From Coffea arabica (Eukaryota > Streptophyta > Magnoliopsida > Gentianales > Rubiaceae): a stretch of DNA of 64,000 nucleotides. Under the pieces are notes generated by a model. That model did not search any database and was not told where the DNA came from. It saw only the letters and a program-made list of their open reading frames with translations. A program made the translations under genes and the position numbers. Below are positions 29,901 through 41,954 of this stretch, in pieces (the first letter of the stretch is position 1; every line of letters begins with the position of its first letter). The stretch lies in contig NC_092323.1 of NCBI RefSeq assembly GCF_036785885.1, positions 7,076,501-7,140,500 on the forward strand. The letters run 5' to 3'.

Positions 29901-30754
29901 GCCTTCTTGCTATAGACGATTTGAGAGAGCCTATCTTGGTGGTAACAAATTAAACAATAGCTTATTTTGATAATCTCACTGGTTTTGTGAGTCATGGATA
30001 AAGAAAAGATGTACCATTCACCGACTATTATAGTTTGAGTAACTCGAGTATGCCTACTCTTTATTTTAATCCCTTGATATTTTAGTCTTCCATCTGCCAT
30101 ATTTCGGGAGAATTTCATGATGCTAGTTAAGTTGGTGATCGTCTTTGGTCTTGAATTGGAAATCGTACAAGAGAAAAGTTTTAGGCAATATTGTTTCTTT
30201 TAATGTGCTTGTTGTAAGTTTTAATCAAAATGTTGTTCTTTATGGAAGTATTGTACAATGAGTCCTGACTGAGATGTAACATGGTCTCTAACTTTTTGAT
30301 GTCAAAATCGACTAGTACACCTGTTTCTTCTCGAAAAGGGAAAGGGAGAAAGAAAACAAGTAAATAGGGCGAAGAAAAGGGTAAAAACAATTTTTTTTGT
30401 TAAATGCATAATCACTCTTTTGTGTCTCCCGTCTTAGGGAAAAGCTGCTTCGGAATAAGTTGGCTGATCGTTTATCTTTGAGACTTTATAGGTACTTGTG
30501 TGTTTGTTTATGAAGGTAGAATAATGTTTATATCATCTCCTCTAATCTAGGCATTGATATTTACTAGTGATGAAATGTTTCTGCCTTCTTTTAATCTCTT
30601 GTAGATTTCATTTTTGCTTGCTTTTGCTTTTTCCTGCAATGAGAGAATGAGGGTCCTCTTGAGTTTTTGGGGACTCATCATTTTGATCCCTTTCTTTTTG
30701 GCTGTGGTTGATTAGATTTAGAGTTTATAAAGAAGGAACTTGAGCTAGTATAAA
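26930..30754 (+). promoter_or_regulatory. Probable RMD5 leader exon and long 5' UTR intron
   Basis: A CT-rich, more GC-rich block (about 26930-27202) ends at a strong donor-like site, ACCG followed by GTGAGT, at 27203. About 3.5 kb later an acceptor-like ATTAG or TTTAG near 30710-30725 lies just upstream of the RMD5 ATG. The simplest reading is one leader exon and a large leader intron; further small leader exons (for example ending near 28510 or 30490) are possible. No protein-coding potential is recognisable in between. Confidence 0.4.
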
Positions 30755-31915
30755 ATGGAGTTGAATACTATCAAGGATGCGTTTGATCGCGTTACGAAGA
30801 AGCAGAAACTGTCATCATCAAAATCCCAAGAAATCATAGAACAAATTAGCCAAGAGATAGAACAAGCCCTGTCAAGCATAGGACCAGGTGATGATATTAT
30901 GACTCAGACTGATCCTAGGTTTATGTTATGTGAACTAAAAGCCAAGTTGAAAGAAATCGGGCCTCTCAGTCAGCTTGAAGTGACACAGAAGGAATTAAAT
31001 GTGGCATTAAGCAAGTACCCAAAGCTCCTAGAGAAATCCTTCAATCCTGATATATCAAAGGCTTACAGAAATATTGATTTTGATATCCACACAGTGAACC
31101 AGATAATTGCCAGCCACTTTTATCGGGAAGGGCATTTTGATCTCGGTGATTGTTTTGTACATGAGGCCCGGGAACCGGAAGCTGAAGCTGCAAAGTCATC
31201 TTTTGCCGAAATGTACCAGATACTTGAAGCCATGAAATTACGCAACTTGGAGCCTGCTTTGAAGTGGGCTGCTACCAATCATGATCAGCTTAACCAAAAT
31301 GGTTCTGACATTGAATTGAAACTTCATCGCCTTCAGTTTGTGGAAATTTTACAGAAAAAGCGTAGAGATGAAGCTCTTAATTATGCTAAAACTTTTTTGG
31401 CTCCTTTTGCTAAGAGTCACATGGCTGAGTTCCAGAAGCTTATGGGCTGTCTGTTGTGGGCTGGAAAGCTTGATGCTTCACCATATGCTGAATTGCTGTC
31501 CCCAGTGCACTGGGACAAGTTGTCTGAGGAGCTTACCCGGCATTTCTGCAATTTAATGGGTCAATCCTTTGAGAGTCCATTAAGCGTAACGGTTGCTGCT
31601 GGAGGCCAAGGTTTGCCAACCCTTCTGAAGCTGATGAATGTAATGACAGGAAAGAAGCAGGAATGGCAGTCAATGAAACAGTTACCTGTTCCAGTGGATT
31701 TGGATAGAGAATTCCAGTTCCATTCTGTCTTTGTGTGCCCTGTGAGTCGAGACCAGGCAAGCGAAGAGAATCCACCCATGCTTTTGTCGTGCGGGCACGT
31801 GCTCTGCAAGCAGTCTATAACTAAGTTGTCAAAGAGTAACAGTACTAGACCTTTCAAGTGTCCTTACTGCCCCTCTGAGGTTGAGGTAGGTCAATGCAGG
31901 CAGCTGTATTTCTGA
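30755..31915 (+). CDS. RMD5: RMD5 homologue (GID/CTLH E3 ubiquitin ligase subunit)
   Basis: A single uninterrupted exon encodes 386 residues. The order is an N-terminal helical region, LisH (about 113-137, IIASHFYREGHFDLG), CTLH and CRA regions (about 150-300), and a degenerate RING at the C-terminus. In the RING, Cys328 pairs with Ser331 instead of a second Cys, followed by CGH at 346-348, Cys351, and CPYC at 369-372. This incomplete RING is normal for RMD5/GID2, which pairs with the MAEA/GID9 RING to form the active ligase core of the GID/CTLH complex. The yeast complex degrades gluconeogenic enzymes; plant targets are less clear. The ATG is the first in frame after an acceptor-like site. 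The length matches plant homologues and no defect was seen. Confidence 0.95.
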   Translation: MELNTIKDAFDRVTKKQKLSSSKSQEIIEQISQEIEQALSSIGPGDDIMTQTDPRFMLCELKAKLKEIGPLSQLEVTQKELNVALSKYPKLLEKSFNPDISKAYRNIDFDIHTVNQIIASHFYREGHFDLGDCFVHEAREPEAEAAKSSFAEMYQILEAMKLRNLEPALKWAATNHDQLNQNGSDIELKLHRLQFVEILQKKRRDEALNYAKTFLAPFAKSHMAEFQKLMGCLLWAGKLDASPYAELLSPVHWDKLSEELTRHFCNLMGQSFESPLSVTVAAGGQGLPTLLKLMNVMTGKKQEWQSMKQLPVPVDLDREFQFHSVFVCPVSRDQASEENPPMLLSCGHVLCKQSITKLSKSNSTRPFKCPYCPSEVEVGQCRQLYF

Positions 31916-34341
31916 TGTTGACTCCCAACACATAACCCTGTTGTACTAAAATCCTTCTTTGGTCATCCTTTTTTGTTTCACATGAACTAAATGTTTTAAT
32001 GGTTGTAGCGACACTGGACTCTCGGTAGTATAGGGTTTGGGTGGTGGGGTGCTTAAAGCGGGTTTCTTCTGGTATACTGTTGGGCTGGAACGGGTGTAAA
32101 TAGATATTCTTTGCACATTCATTATTATCAGTAAGAAGGCCTACCTTGATAGTATTTTAAATTTTAACGTTATCTGAACCGTCTCACTCGCACCAAAAAA
32201 TATTGGTGGTTGCTAATAAATTTTGAAGGCGGAATCGGACTTGCGTTGTCTTTCCATCTAAATCTAGTTAGTAGATCTGTGTCCTGAGCACTGATTTGAT
32301 TTCTGAGGAATTTCCCCTCCATAATCCGAGGGAGGGGCCGGGATTTGATATTGGGGCCATGTTTAATCCTCCTTGCCGCTTTACCACGTCAAAAGCCTTG
32401 CAGTGGTCTAATCTTTAAAACGCCCCGTAGGGTATTCAAGAAAATCTTTTAACAGTTTCCTTCTCTCTCAAAGATGGAGATAACACCCCCAGTGGCGCAT
32501 AAATACAATAACGATGGACCAATCCATCCATAATTGTGTTCTACTTTTAAGAACATCTATCAACTGGGATACCAAAAGCGAAAGTGTCTTTGGATGACAT
32601 TGAATAGGTTTTACCACCGGCATTGTTATTTATCTTTGCTGCCGAAGCTATCATGTCAAGATGGCAACAATACAATAAAATGCACCCCAAAGTGATCGGA
32701 AATTCTAATTGGTGTTCTGTGCATCTAGAAGTTATCAAAGAGATAAAAGGTTGCTAGTCTTCAGCGGTTGTTGCACTTGAAAGGCTTTAAAGGTGCGAGA
32801 TTCGAGGAAATCATCCAACACAACACCACCATAAACATAAAGCCAAGTAAGTAACTCGTCCTGGTCCTTTACTGGATTGGATACATGAGAAAAGCTTTCT
32901 TCAAATTTCCCACTTTATTAATGCATTGGTTTCTTCTCCAAAACTTTTTTGATGCCTTCCACGCAGATGCTGCAGCAAGCTTTCACTTGAAAAAGCTTGC
33001 ACTCTTTTTACCTTAATTTTCACAAACGTGTAGCTAAAGTCATGCTAACGTGGAACTTCTAAATGCAGAAAAATCATCACATTTCTTCCAAGTTTCCCTA
33101 GGGATTGTAAATAGAAGAGTAATTTACAGTAGAACTGAATGGAACTAATCATTTCCATTTCGGTGGGTTTCCAACTCTTCTTGGTGTCGATGATTCATTT
33201 GGTATGATATGGCCTGGGTAGATCGCCGTGTCTCACTTTTTTTCCTTCTATTCGAAAATGACTCTTTTCAGTGAGCAACTAATTATTATAATCTTATGTC
33301 AAAGTAAAAAAGAATGAAAGAAAACAATTAATGGTAGGGAATCAGCCTAGTCTCCCATAGGATACTCATTTGTCAAGTCTGCAGTGGCAGTCAGAAGTAA
33401 ACATAAAAACTACGCAATGGCAGGGAATCAGGAAACCTACTAGCTTATTATTATAGAAGATCTAAGATTGAAAAATAGAACTAAATTGTCCATTTTCTTG
33501 AGCCATGGCATTGTGAAATTTATCAATTAGTATTGGGCAACAACATCTTGTCCAACAGCAAACTTTTGGCTTATGCGAATCCTCCCTGGAATTGGATACA
33601 GATAAAAGTTCTATTTCACCCCAAAACAAAAAAAAAATAATAACACCAAAGCGCGCCCTTTAATTCCTGAGACCATCCAATGATCAGATCAACATACAAA
33701 CAATAATCAGAGAAAAGCATTAATCATATCCTAAACAATAATCAGAGAGCAACAAAGATACCTTCCCCTCGGAGTCGGGGCCACACAGAAATCAATCATC
33801 GCTCATTAAAAACTTTATTCCTGTTCATTTCCGTTAGGAACCACCCATTCATTCATTCATTCTCTACATGGTAATTGTTGTATCGCTGCACTATATAATT
33901 GAAACCAATAATAATAATTAAAAGAAAAGGATAGCAGTACTGTACGACCAAAAAAAAATTAAAAATGGGAGAGCGAGAGACTTAAAATTACCAATAAAGA
34001 CAAAAGTAGCAGATAGGCCTTCCCCCCCCCCCCCCCCCCCCCCCCCCCCACACAACCAATTTCGCCTTTCAATCAATCAGTACAAATACAATGTGGGGTT
34101 CCCTCTCCTTTCAGCTTTCACCGTCCTCTGCAGAAAGCGCCGATCCGTCGGGTACTCCTTGTCCCTATTTTACTTCCTGGGTCCCCCCTCCTATTTTAAT
34201 TCCTTCTTCTTCTTCTCCTCTTTTTTTTTTTTTTCTCCCTTCCTTCCTATGTCCAAGTCCAACAAAACTACTACTTATACATACATGGCAGTACTCACTA
34301 CTATTTTTCATTTTAAAATTTACCAACTAATTAACACAAAA
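31916..34341. other. Convergent 3' flanks of RMD5 and the WAV3-type gene; poly-C tract
   Basis: Both neighbouring genes end here. No gene is seen. A run of 28 C residues occupies 34022-34049, and short T-rich tracts follow at 34210-34235. Confidence 0.5.
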
Positions 34342-36741
34342 TTAAAATCTGGCATTCTCAAAGCCGTGCAAGTCGCTGACCCTATTCATAGATTTCCTCA
34401 TAATTGCGACTTTAGCCAGCCTCTCCGCCGCTCTCCAAGCCGATGTCGGCGTGAGCGGCTCGCTTGATTTCTCATCCAATCTGATACTACCGCCGCTGCT
34501 GGCGCCCGTAGGATGCCTTCTTTCCACGTTTCGTCTCCTTGGAATCTGCTGCACCTGATTTTGTCTCCTCCAATGCAACTCCGACAGCTCAGCTTCCAAG
34601 CCGCTCGCGTACTCCTCACCCCACTCACTACTACTGCTGGCTTGCAGTACCAGAGATCGAGCCGATGTCAGCACCTGATGGGCTCCGGCTAAATCATTTC
34701 TCTCGACTAATCTCCTAGACTCAGCCACAGCTCGCGTCGCAACAAATAGGCTTCTCAACCGTTCGATGCTGCTGGGCGTGGATGATCGGAGGGCCTGAGG
34801 ACGTGGGACCAACAGCGCTTGTTCTTTACCTTGGATTAGCACCTGAGTTGACGGGTCTTTGTATGAGCATCGAACGGACAATGCGTGGTGGGCCCCAGCC
34901 GAACTCATCGACGGGACTTTTAATTCCACCAACAATTCTCTCTCTTCCTCAGCGAACAACTCGCCCAGTCGGACCAAACCCGAACCGAGGGCCATGGGCC
35001 GACCCCCGAACGAGTAGACTCCCGCGACCTGGCCGTGACCCGACCCGGAAATAAATCCTAAATGGACCCTCAGGTCCTGCACCACCACGCTCAACAGTCC
35101 TCCAACGCATTTGGCCAAGGAGTCGTCCGGCGGCTCCCCGTGTCCGTACGCCCCGCAGTGCCTCAGTCCGACTGACAGTACCGGAACTTCGTAATGGGTG
35201 ACGCGCGTGGTGCACACGACTGACGACTGCCGCCTTTGATTGGCTGACCGATCCTCAATCGCGTCGGACAAGAGTATAATGCTGGCGACGGGGTTTTTTT
35301 CCCGGCGGTCCTCCAGAACCTTGGCGGCTTTCTTAATCGCGTCATTGGCACTCGCGGGTGCTGTTCCATCCAAAGATACTATGGAGTCCACTATCCTGCG
35401 GGCCGACCGCCGCCCCGCCGCCGTCATCCTCCTCAGCGGCAGCAGCCGTTTGGAAGTAGATGAGAACGCCACAATGGAGAGCCTATCGGCAGGCGAAAGC
35501 GAGGACACCACCAATCTCAGAGCTCGTTTCATCATCTGAAGCTTTTCGTTGGTCAGCTTCCGGCTCACATCCAGCACCATTACCAAGTCAATCGGAGCTC
35601 TCCTTGCCGCGTTCGTCGGAGCCGGTGGAGCTCTGATTTTTAGCACAACCACGAAAGTCTGGCTACTCCGGCCAATGGAGATCACGGCAGCCTCTGGCGA
35701 TATCTTCGTTTCGATATTTCCCAAGGCAGAAGCGGTGCTCTTCTGAAAAGGACTCGTTGTAGTAGGATAAAATCCTTGAAATTCTTCTGTAATATTATCA
35801 CTATCTTCTTCACCATTCTCATCGGACTCGGGTATCGGGTTGAACCGAGCTCCACATGTTGGCGACATCAGCGGCTCGTCGTCATTGTACACCTTTAAAA
35901 CAGGTTGCTTACAACTATTAGACGAGGAAGGAGGCGGCGGCGGCGTTTTGGGAGATGACGGAAATTCCATCCTTTTCTCTTGTTTGTCTAACCTGCTGTG
36001 ATGACTGCTGCTGCTGCCGCTGACATTGTGGATTGATAGTAAGGGCATTTCGGTCCATGTAGAGTTGCAAACCGGGCACGCGAGAGTCCCTTGCTTTCTC
36101 ACGTGACCGGCGACGCATGGAAAATGAAAGCTGTGGCTGCACTCCGCCGTGAATATGGCCATCCCTTGCCCGCTTTTTATGCCGTGTAAACATATTCCAC
36201 ACCTTGTCTGCAAGGAAGAAGAGAACAAAATATTTAAACAAATTAGAATATGTTTTTTGTAAGTTTTTGTTTTTTCTCTAAAGATAATAAAGACAAAAAA
36301 GAATTGATGGTTTACCTTGGAGGATATGCGAAGGGTGGATTTAAGAAGAGAAAGAGTGGAAGGGGAGCGAGGAGAGGATGGGGTGGAGGAGCGTAGTTGG
36401 AAAAATCTGGGGCTGTTTTTGGCCGTCTTGCATTGGCGCTTTGGACTTTCAGGCGGTTGTAATGGTGGTGTGGATGGAGTACTGGTTGCCCTGGTGGTGG
36501 GGGTGGTTCGACATCGAAGTCTGGGGCTAGAAACAAGCTGAGATTGTAACCGAGGAGTGGAAGGAATGGAGAAGAAGCTTAACTTGGAGCTAAGCTTAGG
36601 AGTGGTTGGATTGCTTTGATGGGCGTCGTGACTAATTTTGTCTTGCCTGCCGCCGTTGCCGGTGGAGCTGCTGCTATGGATGCTGGAGTCTCGATCCCTA
36701 GAGATCGACGTACAGAAGGCTTTTCGCCATCCCAATACCAT
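34342..36741 (-). CDS. WAV3-family RING/vWA E3 ubiquitin ligase
   Basis: Two exons (36741-36316 and 36207-34342) join in frame to 763 residues. The chosen ATG gives MVLGWRKAFCTSI, the conserved start of this family; an ATG ten codons upstream is less likely. After a Ser/Pro/Thr-rich N-terminus comes a RING-H2 (about residues 145-189: CGIC, CSHSFHFPC, CPVC). A Pro-rich linker and an acidic patch follow, then a vWA domain (from about 346, APIDLVMVLDVS, on to DRLSIVAFSS and SIILLSD), and a conserved C-terminal region. WAV3 and relatives act in root gravitropic and auxin responses; the EDA40-like branch fits best by sequence style. The vWA metal-site motif is DVSRK, so the second Ser is missing. 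The exon is unusually GC-rich compared with its surroundings. Confidence 0.92.
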   Translation of the reverse strand: MVLGWRKAFCTSISRDRDSSIHSSSSTGNGGRQDKISHDAHQSNPTTPKLSSKLSFFSIPSTPRLQSQLVSSPRLRCRTTPTTRATSTPSTPPLQPPESPKRQCKTAKNSPRFFQLRSSTPSSPRSPSTLSLLKSTLRISSKVNHQFFFVFIIFREKTKTYKKHILICLNILFSSSLQTRCGICLHGIKSGQGMAIFTAECSHSFHFPCVAGHVRKQGTLACPVCNSTWTEMPLLSIHNVSGSSSSHHSRLDKQEKRMEFPSSPKTPPPPPSSSNSCKQPVLKVYNDDEPLMSPTCGARFNPIPESDENGEEDSDNITEEFQGFYPTTTSPFQKSTASALGNIETKISPEAAVISIGRSSQTFVVVLKIRAPPAPTNAARRAPIDLVMVLDVSRKLTNEKLQMMKRALRLVVSSLSPADRLSIVAFSSTSKRLLPLRRMTAAGRRSARRIVDSIVSLDGTAPASANDAIKKAAKVLEDRREKNPVASIILLSDAIEDRSANQRRQSSVVCTTRVTHYEVPVLSVGLRHCGAYGHGEPPDDSLAKCVGGLLSVVVQDLRVHLGFISGSGHGQVAGVYSFGGRPMALGSGLVRLGELFAEEERELLVELKVPSMSSAGAHHALSVRCSYKDPSTQVLIQGKEQALLVPRPQALRSSTPSSIERLRSLFVATRAVAESRRLVERNDLAGAHQVLTSARSLVLQASSSSEWGEEYASGLEAELSELHWRRQNQVQQIPRRRNVERRHPTGASSGGSIRLDEKSSEPLTPTSAWRAAERLAKVAIMRKSMNRVSDLHGFENARF

Positions 36742-39340
36742 TGTGAGTTTTCTGAGCTCCTTCCACCGCAACCGATCCCGTCCTTATTTTCCCTTGTCTC
36801 GTTTTCTGGGTTTTATACTGCTATCTGTATGTTGTCGTTGTTTAGTTGTTTGATGTGGTTATCTTGTAGTGGTTGACGATGATGATGATTCTGATGAAGA
36901 AAGAAAAGAGAAGAGAAGAAAAGAAAAGAAAGAAATTCGTGGTGTATTATGGTATTGGGTTTGGTACTAGAGAAGACGAATGCGAATGAGAATTAATGGG
37001 AATAGATAGACAGGCCTACCACTAGCAGAGAAAAAGGGCGAAATTTTTGATAGAATTGACTAATAAGACAAAATATATTAGCAGTACTGTAGTAGCAATA
37101 TACTGGTAATGCTAAGTGGAAGAAAGTTGACGACCCCTTTTTTTTTAAAAAAAATAAAATAAAATCTCTTGCCCTCTTCTCCTTGCTTTTACGCTTGTAT
37201 GCAAAGTCTATTCGGTGTGTATAGAGTATAGAACCCTTAAAAAGATCAGAGCACAAAAGTTATAAACTAGTCGGTATGAGATATCTGTGAGGTCTCACTT
37301 GATGCCCCACTCTTATTTCTTTTGATGAAATGCCTTTTTCCAAGGTGAAACAGTGATGTTCAAATGGAGGCTGTGGGTTTTGTTCTTAATTTCTTCACCT
37401 AGTGACTGCCAAGTGGTGATTTGTTTTCTAAACCAAGGTTTGGAAGTCAACGGGGTCGGCTTTAGGCTCTGTCCACTGTCTCCTTCCATTTCCATACTTC
37501 GATGCAGTAAATCGCCAGCATATGAACGCTGGACACCGACCCTCCTGCCTCCTGAGCCCTGCCTGCCGCCTGCCATGCGAGATTCTCTGTTCGGCAGTAT
37601 TAGGAAGCCCCTAAGTATGGACTAAGAAGAGGGGGATTAATTTGCACTTTCGCCTTACGCTCCCCATAAACTATCATTACTTTGTTAATAGCAGTACTAG
37701 CAAGTAAGCTGTTACTCCATGTCTACAATTCCCAAGGTTTTCATTGATTTTTCAACTTTGCAATAGGATTACTCAAGCCACGTAGTAGTTTACTGACATG
37801 CTTATAGTTTTAACTTTTAAAAATTTGTGCCCATTGGCTGTTTCTTGCTGGTTGAGCATTGTAGTTTGTTCCCTCTTACTGGTCAATTACACAACGGGAT
37901 TAAGGCTACCTGAGCTGCTCTCTTCATTAAATTAATTTATCCCCCCCGCCCCCCCCGCCCCCCTCAGAACTCTCTATTTTCAATCTCATTCAACCAGAGC
38001 AGCGTTAAGGTTGAATCTTGGGGGGAGAATTAATGGAGTAAGAAGATGAGCTAAATCATAAATATGAAGGTGTGGCTTTTGCGAGGCCTGTACTGAACCA
38101 TTTGTATACGAAAAATAAAATAAGATATGCATTCCCTACAACACCATAGGCAAGATATTTATGAGTAGCATTTAATACATGGGAATGCGATTTACTGAAA
38201 CGTGGAAGAAGACTCTCTATTTCTTGATTGTGACACAAAGGAATGGGATATCTTTGTCAATAGTAAACAAAGTTTGGAATGACAAATTAAACCACCCCAT
38301 CCTATTCTGATTTCTCTGAGAGAGGTAGAAATTTGGAGGTGGAATCGTGGAAGTAAATGATAAAATGGGCTAGACGATGATGATTCATGATAGCCAACTT
38401 AAATTCAATAGTGAGAACATAGAAGCAGACAGTTACAACTCTGTAGCTCTCCTAGGAGATACTACTAATTGCTACTACAAATTATCCCTTTACAAATTGC
38501 TTTCTGTATGGGACACGCCCTGTTTTAACTTTCATGCAAGGACAAATCCTTAGCGTAGATGGGATTTTCCTGTTAGGGTGTGACCTTTTTTGGCTGATAG
38601 CACAGTGAATGGGGGGGGGGGGGAAGCGATAGCCGATAGGATGGTGGGCATAATGAATGATATGATGATGATCAATAATTCTAAAATGTACTCTTCTTGC
38701 GAGTCCGTTTCAATAAATGTTAAGCTGTCAATGCCAACGAATCAAATCGGAATCATTATGAAATATCTCGTCTGCCGTTTCTGCACACAAAATCATTAAT
38801 GAAAAAGAGGGGAGGCGCAGTTTGACACGGCCCGTATCTCTTGGGTTGGGTTGGGTTGGGTGTAAATATAATTTGAGTCCGCAGTATTATGATTAAGTGG
38901 CCGACGGAGCAGGCATACATTTCTGTGAAGCGTCAACGTACTCGCCGGAGTACTTTAATAATGGCATAATGTGGGTACTTAACGCCTCTACTTATCAAAG
39001 GGTTGTGTGCTGCACTTTACTTCAGTCGCAGGATTTAACGGACCATGTTAAGTCAGACAAGTGATTGACGTTTTGTTGAGCATTCCTGTACTTAACTGCT
39101 CCATGATTATTTGTGGCAACTCTCGTTTGCCTTTCATGTACCATGTCGTAGTTTGATGCTACAAATTTGTCATCATCGCAAGCTTAAAGACACATATAAT
39201 GATTTCAGTAAATCACTTGAATTATTCATATGTGATAGATGTATGTGAAATATAAATATATAATTAAGAATATAAAATGGTGATTGAAAGCAAAATGCTT
39301 AGAGTAATATTTTGAGAACTTGTGTATCCAAACACACTAA
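36742..39340. other. WAV3-type gene promoter side and spacer
   Basis: The first few hundred bases should hold the promoter and 5' UTR of the minus-strand gene; a GA/AAGA-rich block lies at about 36890-36935. Homopolymer-rich patches (C runs near 37940-37965, a 13-base G run at 38611-38623) follow. I found no convincing gene. Confidence 0.4.
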
Positions 39341-39490
39341 GGTTGTGTTTGGATTGCATTTTCCATGATTTTTCATGGAAAAATTACTGTAGCGATTTGA
39401 TGTATGTGAGGGAAAAAGGTAATAGGGAAATGTGATCACGGAAAACAACGTAATTTTCCGACGAAAAATCGCAATCCAAACAAGGCCTAA
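39338..39490. mobile_element. Tourist-like MITE with TAA TSD
   Basis: The element proper is 39341-39487 (147 bp). TIRs are GGTTGTGTTTGGATTGCAT on the left and, inverted, GGCCTTGTTTGGATTGCGAT on the right. TAA flanks both ends. The interior contains an ACTGTAGCGATTTGATGTATGTG core, in parts shared with common plant MITEs. Confidence 0.8.
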
Positions 39491-40554
39491 GCTAACTAGA
39501 TAGATGATACTATGGTACTTATCATCTACGTAAGTTCATCTGAACAATGATGAACAGAGTTTTCCTCAACAGGGAGATTAAGAGTAAAAGGATTGATGGC
39601 TTATGATGATGGGAAGGTGGAGGGACCTCAAAGCTAAGCTCGCTTAGGATCCCAATCAGAAGTGCTGAAAGATCGTCCAAACACAAACCTGGCTAAATTG
39701 GCTTTATTAGAACCAAAAGTAGCAGTAGTACTACTAGTAATGCTGGGACAAAACATATATTTTTGGTGGCTGGTGGCGGGTAAGAGTGCAAGCAGGGTAC
39801 CAAGTAGTAATGGATAGTGAATAGTAACGGATATTATTGCCCTTTGGGTAAGACCGTGAGACGGACGACAAGAGTACCAAGCAGCAGTAGTATGAGAAAT
39901 CACGGAAAATGGGAAGCGACGGTCATCAGAAGGACCGTCCTGAACAATTCATGGTTAGGATTTGGTCATAAAAAATTGTAAGGTCCAGATTATTTCTTGT
40001 ACCTTGATTTTTACAACGTGTGTGAAACTCATAAAATTTTATTCTAAAATTACACGTTATATAAATAAAGTTATGTCATGTATAAATAAAATTACTCGAC
40101 GTGCAAAATACAACCGTTACCGCCCGGGTCCGAGAAATCACTCGCAAAGCGGCATCACTCACGGACTCGGGTGAAGTCCCAAAGTGATTTGACAAAGTTG
40201 CAGCGTCGTCTCGTCTGCAATCACGTACATTACGTACTGTACCAGTTTTCTCCGTCTAATTTTTGGTTTTTCCTTCTCAATTTCTCCCCCTCACTGTCAC
40301 TGGAGTCAGTGGCCCAAGCCAAAAGCAAAAAGGTCTAAATCCTTTGACGCCGTTTGATTCTCTTAACACGCTCTTTTTGGCTCATGGGAAATCGCAAACT
40401 CGGAAGTCCAACATCCATCCATCATCCATCTCCATCCCCACGAGTGCACGGTCAACGTTGTATCCACACCGTTGAGCTTACCAGTAACGTAACTACTCCT
40501 ATATACTACTACTAAGATCTGCTGCTGCTGCTGCTACTCAAACCATTCCTGCTA

Positions 40555-41954
40555 GTTTTTTCCAATGTTTTCAGAACCGGACCGGATCGGCCGGTTCGAC
40601 CGGTTGGACCGCGAACCGGCCATGTCACCGGTCCGGTCTAATACTAAAGCCGGAAGTTCATGGAGAACCGTTGAAACCCGGACGAACCGTGCCAACCGTT
40701 AAGAACCGTGAACCGGCGGTTTTTTAAATTCTTCAACAAAATATCACGAATGGTGTAGCTAAGATTCGAACCTGGGTCTCCAAGTTTAAATATGACAATC
40801 TTACCGCTAGACTGTACTTAAGTTTGTTGAGAATTCTACTTGACTAAAAAATATATTAAAACATCAAGTTCTTCTCTTATTTTTTTTTTTCAATTTTTTC
40901 TTCTTAACCATTTTTAACCCAAATATCCACAACAAGATTTTCTCAAGTCTTCACCATTATTATCTGGTTATTATCTTTAGCAGATTGTAAACAAGTTGAA
41001 AATTTCAACTTTTCTTGTTTTCCAACATTTTAGTAAGTTTAATTTTTTTCTTTTCAAGGTTTTTTTTTATATTATTAACTTTAGTTGATTTTTTGCATTT
41101 TCTTCTTTTTCCCCTCAATTTTCATATGTTTCCCTCATTTTTGTTTTATTTTTATTCGATTAATTAAGGATGAAATTTTTGCAAAAGTAGTGCACATCCG
41201 TGTAGGAATTGGGTAGGAATTGCAAATAATAACATTGGGTTGGTCAAAAATATGGTAGTTGGCACATAATCGAAGCTATTGATAATTGAATTTAAAATAA
41301 TTAATGGTATAGGATCATTGAATTTAATATAACATGTTAATTAGTAATGTTTAGTAGCAATTAATTTATTATGTGTTTAACTGTATATTTGTTTTTAAAA
41401 AACTTTTAGTTTTTTTTAGTTTGAGCAATTAGATTTATATTTTTATAATAAAATTTTAACTTTTTCAGCTTAAGTTGATGAAATTGTGAAGGTGGTGTGG
41501 TTGCTTATCATGCCACTGATAAAAGTTTGCTATTCAAATAGTTTGTCTTGACTTGAACTCTTTTATGGATTTTTTTAAGGGTTGTAAAAGAATTTCAATA
41601 TTTAATTAATTTATTTTTTGTGTTTTTATTTGTGATAATTGGTGCACATTTGGATTGTATCTATTTATGTTTATAATGAATTTATGAAAACTTGTGGTGA
41701 ATTATGATATTTTAATTATATTTATCATTCCATGTTTTGTGTATAACTTTTAGAAAATTTATTATTATCATAACTTAAATTAAGTTACGTTGGTAAAGTT
41801 CAAGTGTAGAATGAAACTTGCTTAGTACTTAACACTTAAAAAAAAAAAAAAAAAACAGTGAACCTTTGAACCGGCCGGTCGGACTGGTCGAACCGCGAAC
41901 CGGCCACCTCTCCGGTTCACTGACCGGTCCGAGTTTAAAAACATTGGTTTTTTC
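40555..41954. mobile_element. Non-autonomous hAT element with 8-bp TSD and tRNA-like interior
   Basis: The element proper is 40563-41946 (1384 bp). Ends are CAATGTTTT and AAAACATTG, flanked by a perfect 8-base direct repeat GTTTTTTC (40555-40562, 41947-41954). The terminus CAATG fits the hAT YARNG rule. Subterminal regions on both sides are dense in CCGGTT, AACCGG and GGACCGG motifs in inverted order, with local self-complementarity. The middle is AT-rich and has no transposase frame. Confidence 0.88.
40755..40816 (-). other. tRNA-like sequence (box A/box B) inside the hAT element
   Basis: On the minus strand, a box-A-like CTAGCGGTAAGATTG is followed about 30 bases later by GGTTCGAATCT, a good box B. 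Spacing and order fit an internal RNA polymerase III promoter. The acceptor stem does not pair well by eye, so I call it tRNA-derived, not a functional tRNA gene. Confidence 0.45.

Noticed and set aside
40755..40816. Functional nuclear tRNA gene
   Set aside because: Box A and box B are present but the acceptor stem does not pair and the sequence lies inside a transposon.
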